In this document: positions 15,844-23,226 of the stretch, in pieces | Layout of the letters: every line of letters begins with the position of its first letter | How positions within the stretch are numbered: the first letter of the stretch is position 1 | Source: Bradyrhizobium sp. Arg816 | GTDB lineage: Bacteria > Pseudomonadota > Alphaproteobacteria > Rhizobiales > Xanthobacteraceae | Direction: 5' to 3' | Length of the DNA: 64,000 nt | Assembly: GCF_029989365.1 (NCBI RefSeq) | Contig: NZ_JAPRAQ010000013.1 | Location: 62,001-126,000 of the forward strand | Notes under the pieces: generated by a model | Told to the model about the DNA's origin: nothing | Seen by the model: only the letters and a program-made list of their open reading frames with translations | The model's database searches: none | Made by a program: the position numbers and the translations under genes

Positions 15844-17460
15844 CTAAGGACTTAGAGCAACGCGGAATCCATGCGTCGGATAACGAACATTGGTATCGTA
15901 GCCATCGCGGTTGGACGGCCTCACGTATCTCGAATCGTTCTTCCATGAACCCGAGCGCAGCACATGCGACGAGCAGTCCCCGCCGGACCATGCCGAGCCG
16001 TCACCGGGTGCGCCCTGATAGGTCCTGCGCCAGCAGTCCTCAACCCACTGATCGACACCGCCGCCCATGTCGTGGAGGCCGAACGGATTCGGCTTGAAGC
16101 TGCCGACCTTCGCCGGCTGCTCGACCGCGAGGTCACCGCAATCCTTGCATCCCGCCATACCCGGCTGGAGCTTGTCGCCCCACCAATATTTCGTCTGCGT
16201 CCCGCCGCGCGCGGCGTATTCCCATTCGGCTTCGCTCGGAAGCCGATACGACTTCTTCGTGGTCCGCGCGAGCCAGGCCGCATATTGCTGCGCGTCGGTC
16301 CAGCTCACATTGCTGATCGGCGCATCGTCCTTGCCGATGGCGGTGAAGCCGCACGCCTTTGCAGCCGCGCATTCGTTCCATTCCCGCACGGTCACCGGAT
16401 ATTTGCCGATCGAGAACGGCTTGACCGTGACCTGGTGGACGGGACGTTCGGTCGGGTCGTCATTGCTGCCCATCGCGAAGCTGCCGCCGCGAATGGCGAT
16501 CATCTCGGGTTCGCGGAACGGCGTGGCCGATGGGCTTGGTGCTGGACTTGACGTCGAAGCACTTGGCGCCGAAGCACTTGAAGCCGAAGCACTTGGCGCC
16601 GGAGCACTTGAAGCCGAAGCACTTGCCGCCGGAGCGGGCGATGGAGACGGTGCCGCCAATGAAGGAGACGGCTGCGGCGTTTGCGTCGCTGCTTCTCGCG
16701 GTGCAGGTTGCGGGCTCGGTGATGCGACCGGAGCAACAGTCGGCGCGGCGGCCTGCTCCTTCACCCTGCCCGACGGCTGCGCCAGCAGATACCACAGCAC
16801 ACCGGAAGCGATCACGAGGAGCGTGACGCCCAGAAGGAAGATCAGGGTATTCTCGCGCCGGCCTCGCGTCCTCCCGACCGCATCTGCGTCCGGCAGCACG
16901 CGATAGACGCGCACCGGATCGGTGATGTTCTTGACCTTGCGATCGCCGAGCGACTCATAGCCGCACACCACCTTGTGCTTGATCTGCTCGTAGATCGCGC
17001 CGGAGATATAGACCTGACCGGGCTCGGCGATACCCTCGATGCGCGTCGCGATGTTGACGCCATCGCCGTAGATATCGTCCGGCTCCACGATGACGTCGCC
17101 AAGATTGACGCCAATCCGATATTCGATCCGGGAGTCCTTCGGAAGCGAAGCGTTGCGCCCGACGAGATTCTGCTGAATGACGATGCTGCAGCGAACGGCC
17201 TCGACGGGACTGTCGAAGATCGCGATGAAGCCGTCTCCCGTCGTCTTCACCAACGCCCCGTGGTGTTCGACGATGCTGGGCTGGATGAGATCCCGCTCGA
17301 TCCGCTTGACGCGAACATGCGTGCCTTCCTCGTCGGCCTGCATCAAGCGGCTGTAGGAGGCGATGTCACCAACGATGATTGCGGCGAGACGACGAGGCAT
17401 CGAGCCGTGTGGCGGCGGCTCGTCATGATTTCCGGATCTGAAGTTACGAATCTCGCCCAT
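15844..17460 (-). CDS. Class III adenylate/guanylate cyclase with periplasmic formylglycine-generating-enzyme-like domain
   Basis: 538 residues. Residues 22-190 are a class III nucleotide cyclase catalytic domain: metal Asp D32 (VGDIASYSRLM) and D76 (KTTGDGFIAIF), then GDVIVEPDDIYGDGVNIATR. A single membrane helix follows (about 205-227, IFLLGVTLLVIASGVLWYLL), then a Ser/Ala/Pro linker of about 100 residues, then an FGE-sulfatase (SUMF1-like) domain to the C-terminus (RGGSFAMGSNDDPTERP, PISNVSWTDAQQYAAWL, YRLPSEAEWEYAARGG, HGFRVALSP). The usual GNVWEW motif is altered to GGGVDQW, and the active-site cysteines of true FGE are not obvious, so the outer domain is more likely a sensor or lectin-like fold than a sulfatase activator (inference). 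ATG at 17460. Confidence 0.85.
   Translation of the reverse strand: MGEIRNFRSGNHDEPPPHGSMPRRLAAIIVGDIASYSRLMQADEEGTHVRVKRIERDLIQPSIVEHHGALVKTTGDGFIAIFDSPVEAVRCSIVIQQNLVGRNASLPKDSRIEYRIGVNLGDVIVEPDDIYGDGVNIATRIEGIAEPGQVYISGAIYEQIKHKVVCGYESLGDRKVKNITDPVRVYRVLPDADAVGRTRGRRENTLIFLLGVTLLVIASGVLWYLLAQPSGRVKEQAAAPTVAPVASPSPQPAPREAATQTPQPSPSLAAPSPSPAPAASASASSAPAPSASASSASAPSASTSSPAPSPSATPFREPEMIAIRGGSFAMGSNDDPTERPVHQVTVKPFSIGKYPVTVREWNECAAAKACGFTAIGKDDAPISNVSWTDAQQYAAWLARTTKKSYRLPSEAEWEYAARGGTQTKYWWGDKLQPGMAGCKDCGDLAVEQPAKVGSFKPNPFGLHDMGGGVDQWVEDCWRRTYQGAPGDGSAWSGGDCSSHVLRSGSWKNDSRYVRPSNRDGYDTNVRYPTHGFRVALSP
16556..16630. repeat. Minisatellite of 15-base units in the cyclase linker
   Basis: Five tandem units of the form GAAGCACTTGGCGCC or GAAGCACTTGAAGCC, alternating so that the true period is 30 bases, with one or two changes. 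On the coding (-) strand they encode the Ala/Ser/Pro run of the linker between the membrane helix and the outer domain. Copy number is likely to vary between strains. Confidence 0.85.
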
Positions 17461-17721
17461 CGCGGGAACTCCACAAACGCGGGTGAGCTTACGACGTCGA
17501 ATTTCAGCTGTCTGTGAAGACTATCACATTGATGATCCGCGACAATCTCGTAGAAATCAGCGGCGCCGAGTTCCCGGGCAGAATCGCCGCAAGGATTGAA
17601 CCTTCTCGGACCGACAGCGGACTAAGGCTTGCGCGACGACCCTGCAGCGCCGCCGATGCCTGATTCGACCGCCGCTGCGATGCGCGGCATTTTTCCCGAT
17701 GCCGGCGATGCCTCGGCGGCT

Positions 17722-18306
17722 TCAGCTGACAGCCTCGGGCTCCGGTTCAGGCTCCGGCACGGAGTGCTCCGAAGCGACCGGTCGTCCGGCCCCCCAATAT
17801 TGCTTGCAGGTCTCGAGCAATGTCTTGACGTCCATGGTCAGGCCGCCCGCATTGACGATCACGCCGTCAGCGCCAAGCGTCTTGTTCATCAGCGACAAGG
17901 CACGCCTCAGGAAGCCCCCGGAGAATCGCCCGGCGACAAGGGGATCGACCTTGAGCACCACGAACTTCTGCACGCGCTGCTCCCAGATCTGTATCTTCCG
18001 CACGGAGCTCCAGGCGATGGTCTCGTCGGCGAGCCTGGTGTCGCGAATGCCGACGCGGCTGATGAAGACGACCGGCGACCTGGCGGAGATCAACCTCCAG
18101 AGCATCCTGAAGGTCGCGAGGCCGAAAAACACCGCTCCGACATAGCAGGCGGCGACCTCGAACGTGGTGATGTTCTTGCCTTGCTGCCACATGAATGCGA
18201 GCGCAGCACAGAGCAGCGTCAGCAGCAGACAGGCGCCGAAAGACATCAGCAGCCGTCCCCGGGAATAGCCGATCGTAATGTTGGGCAAGTTCTGACCTAC
18301 GGACAT
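17722..18306 (-). CDS. Membrane protein with PH-like domain (STM3941-like family)
   Basis: 194 residues, two membrane helices near the N-terminus (about 20-40 and 50-70), then a cytoplasmic domain with PVVFISRVGIRDTRLADETIAWSSVRKIQIW, a pattern typical of short bacterial PH-like domains in which 'GIRD' precedes a Trp-Ser/Asp-i-I strand. The C-terminus ends in a Pro-Glu repeat. It is a paralogue of the gene at 25470-26111, sharing helix spacing and the PVV-I-GIRD core. Function unknown. The 261 bases between it and the cyclase gene hold nothing I recognise. Confidence 0.65.
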   Translation of the reverse strand: MSVGQNLPNITIGYSRGRLLMSFGACLLLTLLCAALAFMWQQGKNITTFEVAACYVGAVFFGLATFRMLWRLISARSPVVFISRVGIRDTRLADETIAWSSVRKIQIWEQRVQKFVVLKVDPLVAGRFSGGFLRRALSLMNKTLGADGVIVNAGGLTMDVKTLLETCKQYWGAGRPVASEHSVPEPEPEPEAVS

Positions 18307-18524
18307 GTTCGACCGCCACCAGCCTTTTGCGACAACCCAGGGTTTACGAACGCCCCGTCTTCCAAGTCATTAGGACTGGAACCTTGCGCGAGGCTCCCCA
18401 CGGGAAGGCAAGGCATCGGCACTTGAACGCGTGGCGTTCGGCTTGCGACTAACCGCCAGTCGGCTCCCACCGTCCTCCGATGCGAGCCAGCAATGGTTCA
18501 CGCGCCGGGTGCGATCATGACAAG

Positions 18525-18776
18525 TCGGCGATCGTACGGCTGGCGCAGGGGCCGCCGATGAAGGCGTTTCACCGGGCGCAGGCCAATCCCGACGTCGGCA
18601 AGCGCGTCGGCGATTTCTCCAGGGAAGGTGTCGAGCTCGCGGCGTGCGCCAACACCACGAAGGCGCAGAACGTCACGCTGGCGGGTTTGCTGCCGGGCTT
18701 CGTCAGCGCGGAGAAAGGCGGCGTGGTCCGCTTGGCCGAGCTCCAGTCGCAGGGTTATCTCTACCTGCGGCCTTAG
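18525..18776 (+). pseudogene. DsrE-family protein remnant, N-terminus missing
   Basis: The translated segment FHRAQANPDVGKRVGDF, GVELAACANTTKAQ, LAGLLPGF and GGVVRLAELQSQGYLYLRP corresponds to the C-terminal half of DsrE/DsrF-like proteins (the conserved Cys-x-NT and the terminal GxxYxRP). The N-terminal half, including the first strand with its signal peptide, is absent: upstream sequence is unrelated. The nearest methionines (18480, 18558) have no good ribosome binding site. Probably a decayed gene left by a deletion; a small functional protein cannot be excluded. Confidence 0.55.
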
Positions 18777-18805
18777 GCACTGCGCGCGGCGCCGCCACAT
18801 TCTCC

Positions 18806-18827
18806 GTCATTGCGAGCGCAATGAAGG
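18806..18827. repeat. Family A repeat fragment
   Basis: GTCATTGCGAGCGCAATGA is the two outer arms of a family A palindrome joined with the central 50-60 bases missing, giving a minimal hairpin after the DsrE remnant. Confidence 0.55.
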
Positions 18828-18865
18828 TGGATATGGCCACCGAACGCCACATCCTCCCATCGCGC

Positions 18866-18919
18866 TTGACTTACCCATAACTTTACGGTTATGAGTCTAT
18901 CCATAACTTATGGGTTATG
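18866..18919 (+). promoter_or_regulatory. Promoter with two ArsR-type operator dyads
   Basis: Two copies of CATAAC-N6-GTTATG lie at 18876-18893 and 18902-18919, centres 26 bases apart. A sigma-70-like promoter, TTGACT (18866-18871), 17 bases, TTATGA (18889-18894), overlaps the first dyad; the second sits at the expected transcription start. The regulator's ATG is 8 bases further. This is the layout of negative autoregulation by the ArsR-family protein encoded next. Confidence 0.75.
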
Positions 18920-18927
18920 GATTTCAC

Positions 18928-19251
18928 ATGTCCGCCGCGCACGATCTTCTGTTCAGGACGCTCGCCGATCCGACCCGGAGGGCGATCTTCGAGCGGCTGT
19001 GCCGGGAGGGCGAGCAGACGGTCGGGGCACTGACCGCGACATCGGGCGTTTCCCAGCCGGCGGTCTCGAAACATCTCGGCGCGCTGAAGCAGGCCGGGCT
19101 GGTGCGCGACCGCCATGCAGGACGCCAGACCCATTACAGCGCGCAGCCCGGCGCGCTCAATCCGCTGATCGACTGGACCGGCCAGATGGCCGGCTTCTGG
19201 CAGAACCGGCTCGACGCTCTCGACGATCTCCTGAAGAGGATGGACCAATGA
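18928..19251 (+). CDS. ArsR-family transcriptional regulator
   Basis: 107 residues of winged helix-turn-helix: LLFRTLADPTRRAIFERLCREGEQTVGAL, recognition helix SQPAVSKHLGALKQAGLV, wing DRHAGRQTHYSAQPGAL. It lacks the metal-binding cysteines of ArsR/SmtB sensors and belongs to the type coupled with SRPBCC (AHSA1) proteins. The ATG at 18928 follows the second operator; an upstream ATG at 18910 would lie inside that operator. Its TGA overlaps the next ATG. It probably represses its own four-gene operon. Confidence 0.88.
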   Translation: MSAAHDLLFRTLADPTRRAIFERLCREGEQTVGALTATSGVSQPAVSKHLGALKQAGLVRDRHAGRQTHYSAQPGALNPLIDWTGQMAGFWQNRLDALDDLLKRMDQ

Positions 19252-19679
19252 CCGAAGCTGCCGCCGAGATGCGCTCCGTGGTGATCGAGCGCGAATTTGC
19301 CTTTCCGGCCGAACGGATCTGGCGCGCGCTGACGCAGCCGCATTTGATCGAGGAATGGCTGATGAAGAACGACTTCAAGCCGGTCGTCGGTCATCGCTTC
19401 AATCTTCGCGGCGAATGGGGCGGCGTGCTGGACTGCGAGGTCCTCACCATCGAGCCGCGGCGCGCGCTGGCATATACCTGGAATTTCTCGCATGAGGACG
19501 CGGCGTTCGATCTGAAAAGCGTGGTGACCTTCACGTTGACACCGACGAACGCGGGCACGCATTTGCGCGTCGAGCAGGCGGGCTTCAGCCCGACGCAGAA
19601 GCAGGCCTATGGCGGCGCGCATGCCGGCTGGAAGCAGTTTTTCGCCAGGCTGGACCAGGTGCTGGCGCGGGCTGACTAG
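19248..19679 (+). CDS. SRPBCC (AHSA1-like) domain protein
   Basis: 143 residues with the START/Bet v1-like fold: REFAFPAERIWRALTQPHLIEEWLM, NLRGEWGGVLDCEVLTIEPRRALAYTW, VVTFTLTPTNAGTHLRVEQAGF and the C-terminal GWKQFFARLDQVLA helix, which closes a hydrophobic ligand pocket. The ligand is unknown. It overlaps the ArsR gene (ATGA), and the regulator-SRPBCC pair is a common stress-related cassette. Confidence 0.88.
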   Translation: MTEAAAEMRSVVIEREFAFPAERIWRALTQPHLIEEWLMKNDFKPVVGHRFNLRGEWGGVLDCEVLTIEPRRALAYTWNFSHEDAAFDLKSVVTFTLTPTNAGTHLRVEQAGFSPTQKQAYGGAHAGWKQFFARLDQVLARAD

Positions 19680-19723
19680 GTCCCTCGCCGGCTTTCATTC
19701 GAACATCTCAAGAGGAGGTCTCA

Positions 19724-19942
19724 TTGACCGGGAATATGTGGGTTCGACAGATCCATCGCTGGCTGTCCATCGCTTTCACGCTCGCCGTGATCGCGAACAT
19801 TGTTGCCCTGACGCTGCAAATCCAGGCCACGTGGATCGGGCTGCTGGCATTCGTCCCGCTGATTCCGTTGCTCGCGACCGGGCTCTACATGTTCGCGCTG
19901 CCCTATGTCAGCCGCCGCAGCGGCGCGCGGCAAGAGGCGTGA
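19724..19942 (+). CDS. Small two-helix membrane protein
   Basis: 72 residues with membrane helices at about 13-33 and 38-58 (WLSIAFTLAVIANIVALTL; WIGLLAFVPLIPLLATGLYMF). The TTG at 19724 is taken as start because AGGAGG (19713-19718) lies 5 bases before it; the ATG at 19736 would have 17 bases of spacing. Third gene of the ArsR operon; function unknown. Confidence 0.65.
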   Translation: MTGNMWVRQIHRWLSIAFTLAVIANIVALTLQIQATWIGLLAFVPLIPLLATGLYMFALPYVSRRSGARQEA

Positions 19943-19944
19943 TC

Positions 19945-20388
19945 ATGAAGAAGGCTGTGACCGCGAAGACAAGCAGCGCGACCAAGACGGACGGCGCTTC
20001 GCCTTCCAAGCTGATCGACGGCCGGATCAAGGAGCTCGGCGACTGGCGCGGCGAGATGCTGGGGCGCATCCGCGGCCTGATCAAGGAGGCCGATCCTGAT
20101 GTCGTCGAGGAATGGAAATGGCGCGGCGTTCCCGTGTGGGAGCACGACGGCATCATCTGCACCGGCGAGACCTACAAGGCCGTCGTGAAGCTGACTTTTG
20201 CCAAGGGCGCGGCGCTGGACGACCCGGCCGGCCTGTTCAATTCGAGCCTCGAGGGAAACGTCCGCCGCGCGATCGACATTGGCGAAGGCGAAAAGATCAA
20301 CGAGAAGGCGTTGAAGGCGCTCATTCGCGCGGGCGTGGAGCTGAATGCGTCCAAGGCCAGGAAGAAGCCCGCAAAGCGTTCGGCGTAG
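19945..20388 (+). CDS. DUF1801 domain protein
   Basis: 147 residues. A Lys/Ser/Thr-rich N-terminal tail of about 25 residues precedes a YdhG-like DUF1801 domain: IDGRIKELGDWRGEMLGRIRGLIKEADPDVVEEWKWRGVPVWEHDGIICTGE, KLTFAKGAALDDPAGLFNSSLEG. The C-terminus is basic (KARKKPAKRSA). The ATG at 19945 is 3 bases after the membrane protein stop. Last gene of the ArsR-SRPBCC operon, convergent with spoVR. Function unknown. Confidence 0.85.
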   Translation: MKKAVTAKTSSATKTDGASPSKLIDGRIKELGDWRGEMLGRIRGLIKEADPDVVEEWKWRGVPVWEHDGIICTGETYKAVVKLTFAKGAALDDPAGLFNSSLEGNVRRAIDIGEGEKINEKALKALIRAGVELNASKARKKPAKRSA

Positions 20389-20397
20389 CCAGCCGCC

Positions 20398-21933
20398 TCA
20401 GGCCGCCGCCGGGATCGGGCGCGGGCTTACGACATACTCGCGCAGGACCTTGTCGTTGGCATCGACCTCGATCAGTGAGACGTCGTAAGTCCAGAGATCG
20501 GCGAGGTGCTGGAGCACGCGCTTGGCGTCGGTCTCGTTGAGCTGCGAGCCCTTGATGACGTGGTGATGCAGGATCAGCCGGCGGTCGCCTGAGAGATCGA
20601 CGTCGACCACCTCGATGTTGGCATCGATGTAGCCGACATCGTGCTGCCGCGCCAACTCGCGCCGCACGCGGCGGAAGCCGCGCTCGTCGTGGATGGCATC
20701 GACGCGGATGCCGGCGCGCTCTTCGGGATCGTCGTGGAGATGGAACATGCGGAGTTGCCGCATCAGCTTCGGGCTCAGGAACTGGGCAATGAAGCTTTCG
20801 TCGCGGTAATTGGCCCAGACGTCGCGCAGCACGCCCATCACGTCGTTCTTTCCGGCGATGTCAGGGAACCATTCGCGGTCCTCGTCCGCTGGATTGGTGA
20901 CGATGCGCTCGATGTCCTGCATCATGGCGAAGCCGAGCGCATAGGGGTTGAAGCCGGAGAAGCGCTGGTCGTCGAATTCGGGCTGGAACACCACATTGGT
21001 GTGCGATCCCAGGAATTCGAGGAAGTTGCCGTCGGTGATGCGGCCTTGCTGATGCAGCTTGGTCATGATGCGATAGTGGACGTAGGTCGCCGTCCCCTCG
21101 TTCATCACCTTCGTCTGGCTCTGCGGATAGAAATATTGCGCGATGTGGCGGACGATGCGCAAAAGCTCGCGCTGCCAGGGCGCCAGCCGCGGCGCGCTCT
21201 TCTCCAGGAAGTAGAGCAGGTTTTCCTGCGGCAGGCCGAGCAGCTTGCGGCGGCGCTCGATGCTGAGCGCGGAGCGGGTCTTCGACGCGCCCTTCGGCAC
21301 GGTGCGCCAGAGGTCGTTGAAGACCTCCTCCTCGTGCTGACGGCGGCGCCCCGCCCGCTTCTCCTCGGCGCGCAGATCCAGCTTCTTCTTGCCGGGATAG
21401 CGGTCGATGCCGTGCGACATCAGCGCATGCGCGGCATCCAGGGTGCGCTCGACCTCGACGCGGCCGTAGCGCTCCTCGCAGGTCATCACGTAGTTCTTGG
21501 CAAAGTCGAGATAGTCCAGAATGCCGTCGGCGTCGGTCCACTGCTTGAACAGATAGTTGTTCTTGAAGAAGTGGTTGTGGCCGAAGGCGGCGTGGGCGAT
21601 CACCAGCGTCTGCATCGTCGCCGTGTTCTCCTCCATCAGATAGGAGATGCAGGGCGAGGAGTTGATCACGATCTCATAGGCAAGCCCCATCAGGCCCTTG
21701 CGATACGAGGCCTCGTGGAACGCGAAGTGCTTGCCGAACGACCAGTGCTTGTAGAACAGCGGCATGCCGACGGACGAGTAGGCATCCAGCATCTGCTCGG
21801 CGGTGATGACCTCGATCTGGTTCGGATAGACGTCGAGCCCGAGATCCTTCGTCGCCACCTCCTCGCAGGCATCGGTGATGCGCTGCAAGGTGTGAAAATC
21901 CCAATCGGCGCCTTCGAACAAGCGTTCCGTCAT
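20398..21933 (-). CDS. spoVR: SpoVR family protein
   Basis: 511 residues of the SpoVR/YcgB family, named for a role in spore cortex formation in Bacillus but widespread in non-sporing bacteria as part of a stress module with PrkA and YhbH. Visible family blocks: GMPLFYKHWSFGKHF, AYEIVINSSPCISYLMEENT, HAAFGHNHFFKNNYLF, KVMNEGTATYVHYRIM, NPYALGFAMMQDIERI. Several His residues resemble a metal site. The protein is soluble. The start codon overlaps the yhbH stop by 4 bases. The biochemical function is not established. Confidence 0.93.
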   Translation of the reverse strand: MTERLFEGADWDFHTLQRITDACEEVATKDLGLDVYPNQIEVITAEQMLDAYSSVGMPLFYKHWSFGKHFAFHEASYRKGLMGLAYEIVINSSPCISYLMEENTATMQTLVIAHAAFGHNHFFKNNYLFKQWTDADGILDYLDFAKNYVMTCEERYGRVEVERTLDAAHALMSHGIDRYPGKKKLDLRAEEKRAGRRRQHEEEVFNDLWRTVPKGASKTRSALSIERRRKLLGLPQENLLYFLEKSAPRLAPWQRELLRIVRHIAQYFYPQSQTKVMNEGTATYVHYRIMTKLHQQGRITDGNFLEFLGSHTNVVFQPEFDDQRFSGFNPYALGFAMMQDIERIVTNPADEDREWFPDIAGKNDVMGVLRDVWANYRDESFIAQFLSPKLMRQLRMFHLHDDPEERAGIRVDAIHDERGFRRVRRELARQHDVGYIDANIEVVDVDLSGDRRLILHHHVIKGSQLNETDAKRVLQHLADLWTYDVSLIEVDANDKVLREYVVSPRPIPAAA

Positions 21934-23213
21934 GGAGCGGCTTTCTCCTGGGAAGTTTCGCGGCGCTGGAATAGATCGTGGAACACCGGGAAGATCTCGC
22001 TGCGCTCGCTGACCTTGCGCATCGAGAGCGATGCACCGCTGTTGCGCAGGCGGTCGTAGAGGGTCCAGAGCGAGGAGTCGGAGAGATCGAAGGCGCTGCC
22101 GCCGGACTCCCCGACCTCGAGATAGGCAAAGAACTGGCAGACCGGCAGGATCTTGTCGGTCAGCAGCATGCCCGTGAGCTCGCCGTCGGAATAGGAATTG
22201 TCGCCGTCGGAGGCTTGCGCGGCGTAGATGTTCCAGTCCGCCGGATTAAAACGCTCGCGTACGATCTCGTGCATCGCGTTGAGCGCGCTGGAGACCAGCG
22301 TGCCGCCCGAGGCCGGACCGTAGAAGAAGGTCTGCTCGTCCACCTCCTCGGCGCGGTCGGTGTGGCGGATGAAGACGATCTCGACATGCTTGTAGCGCCG
22401 CTTCAGGAACACGTAGAGCAGCATGTAGAAGCGCTTGGCGAGATCCTTCATGTGCTCGGACATCGAGCCGGAGACGTCCATCAGGCAGAACATCACCGCC
22501 TGCGCGACCGGCCGCGGCACCTTCTCGTAGCGGCGGTAGCGGATATCGAGCGGATCGACGAAGGGAATGCGCTTGGTCTTCGCCTTCAGCTTTTCGAGCT
22601 CGGCGAGCAGCACCACACGCTCGTCCTCGTCGGTGCACGCCGCGATCGCGGCTTCCAGCTCCTCGATCTCCTCCTTGCGGGGACGCTTGAGCGCGATGCG
22701 GCGCGCCAGCGCGAGCTTCACCGTCCGGCTGACCGAGATGTTGGCGGGAGAGCCGGACGTGGTGTAGCCGGCGCGCTGGATGCCCTCGCTCTCGGTCTGC
22801 GCGATCTTGCGCTTGGCAAGATCGGGCAGCTCGAGGTCGTCGAGGAACAGATCAACGAACTCGTCGCGGCTGAGCACAAAGCGGAACGCGTCCTCGCTGT
22901 CGCCTTCGCCGGGACCTGAGTCCTTGGCGCTGCCCTGGCCGGATCGCTGGAGGTAGTCGCCCTCGATGAACTTCTTGTTCCCGGGCAATACCATGTCGCG
23001 CGTTCCGCCTTCACGGCGGAAACGCGGCTCATGCATGCCGTCGAGCGGTATGGTGACCTCACCACCCTCCAGGACGTCCCTGATGTCGCGTTCCTGCGAG
23101 GTCTTCTTGACGGCGCCCTGCACCAGGGATTTGGCCCGACGCAAGAACCGCTGCCGGTTCTCAAGACTCTTGCCGCCTGGATTCAGGCGCCTGTCAATAA
23201 TGTGAATGGGCAC
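21930..23213 (-). CDS. yhbH: YeaH/YhbH family protein (DUF444)
   Basis: 427 residues. The N-terminal region includes IHIIDRRLNPGGKSLENRQRFLRRAK, and the C-terminal half has a von Willebrand A-like fold with MIDAS-type MDVSGSMSEHMKDLAKRFYMLLYVFL. The partner kinase PrkA is encoded 13 bases upstream. The start is GTG at 23213. Homologues (E. coli YeaH) act with YeaG in starvation and stress survival; the exact role is unknown. Confidence 0.92.
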   Translation of the reverse strand: MPIHIIDRRLNPGGKSLENRQRFLRRAKSLVQGAVKKTSQERDIRDVLEGGEVTIPLDGMHEPRFRREGGTRDMVLPGNKKFIEGDYLQRSGQGSAKDSGPGEGDSEDAFRFVLSRDEFVDLFLDDLELPDLAKRKIAQTESEGIQRAGYTTSGSPANISVSRTVKLALARRIALKRPRKEEIEELEAAIAACTDEDERVVLLAELEKLKAKTKRIPFVDPLDIRYRRYEKVPRPVAQAVMFCLMDVSGSMSEHMKDLAKRFYMLLYVFLKRRYKHVEIVFIRHTDRAEEVDEQTFFYGPASGGTLVSSALNAMHEIVRERFNPADWNIYAAQASDGDNSYSDGELTGMLLTDKILPVCQFFAYLEVGESGGSAFDLSDSSLWTLYDRLRNSGASLSMRKVSERSEIFPVFHDLFQRRETSQEKAAP

Positions 23214-23226
23214 TTTTCCATCCGCC

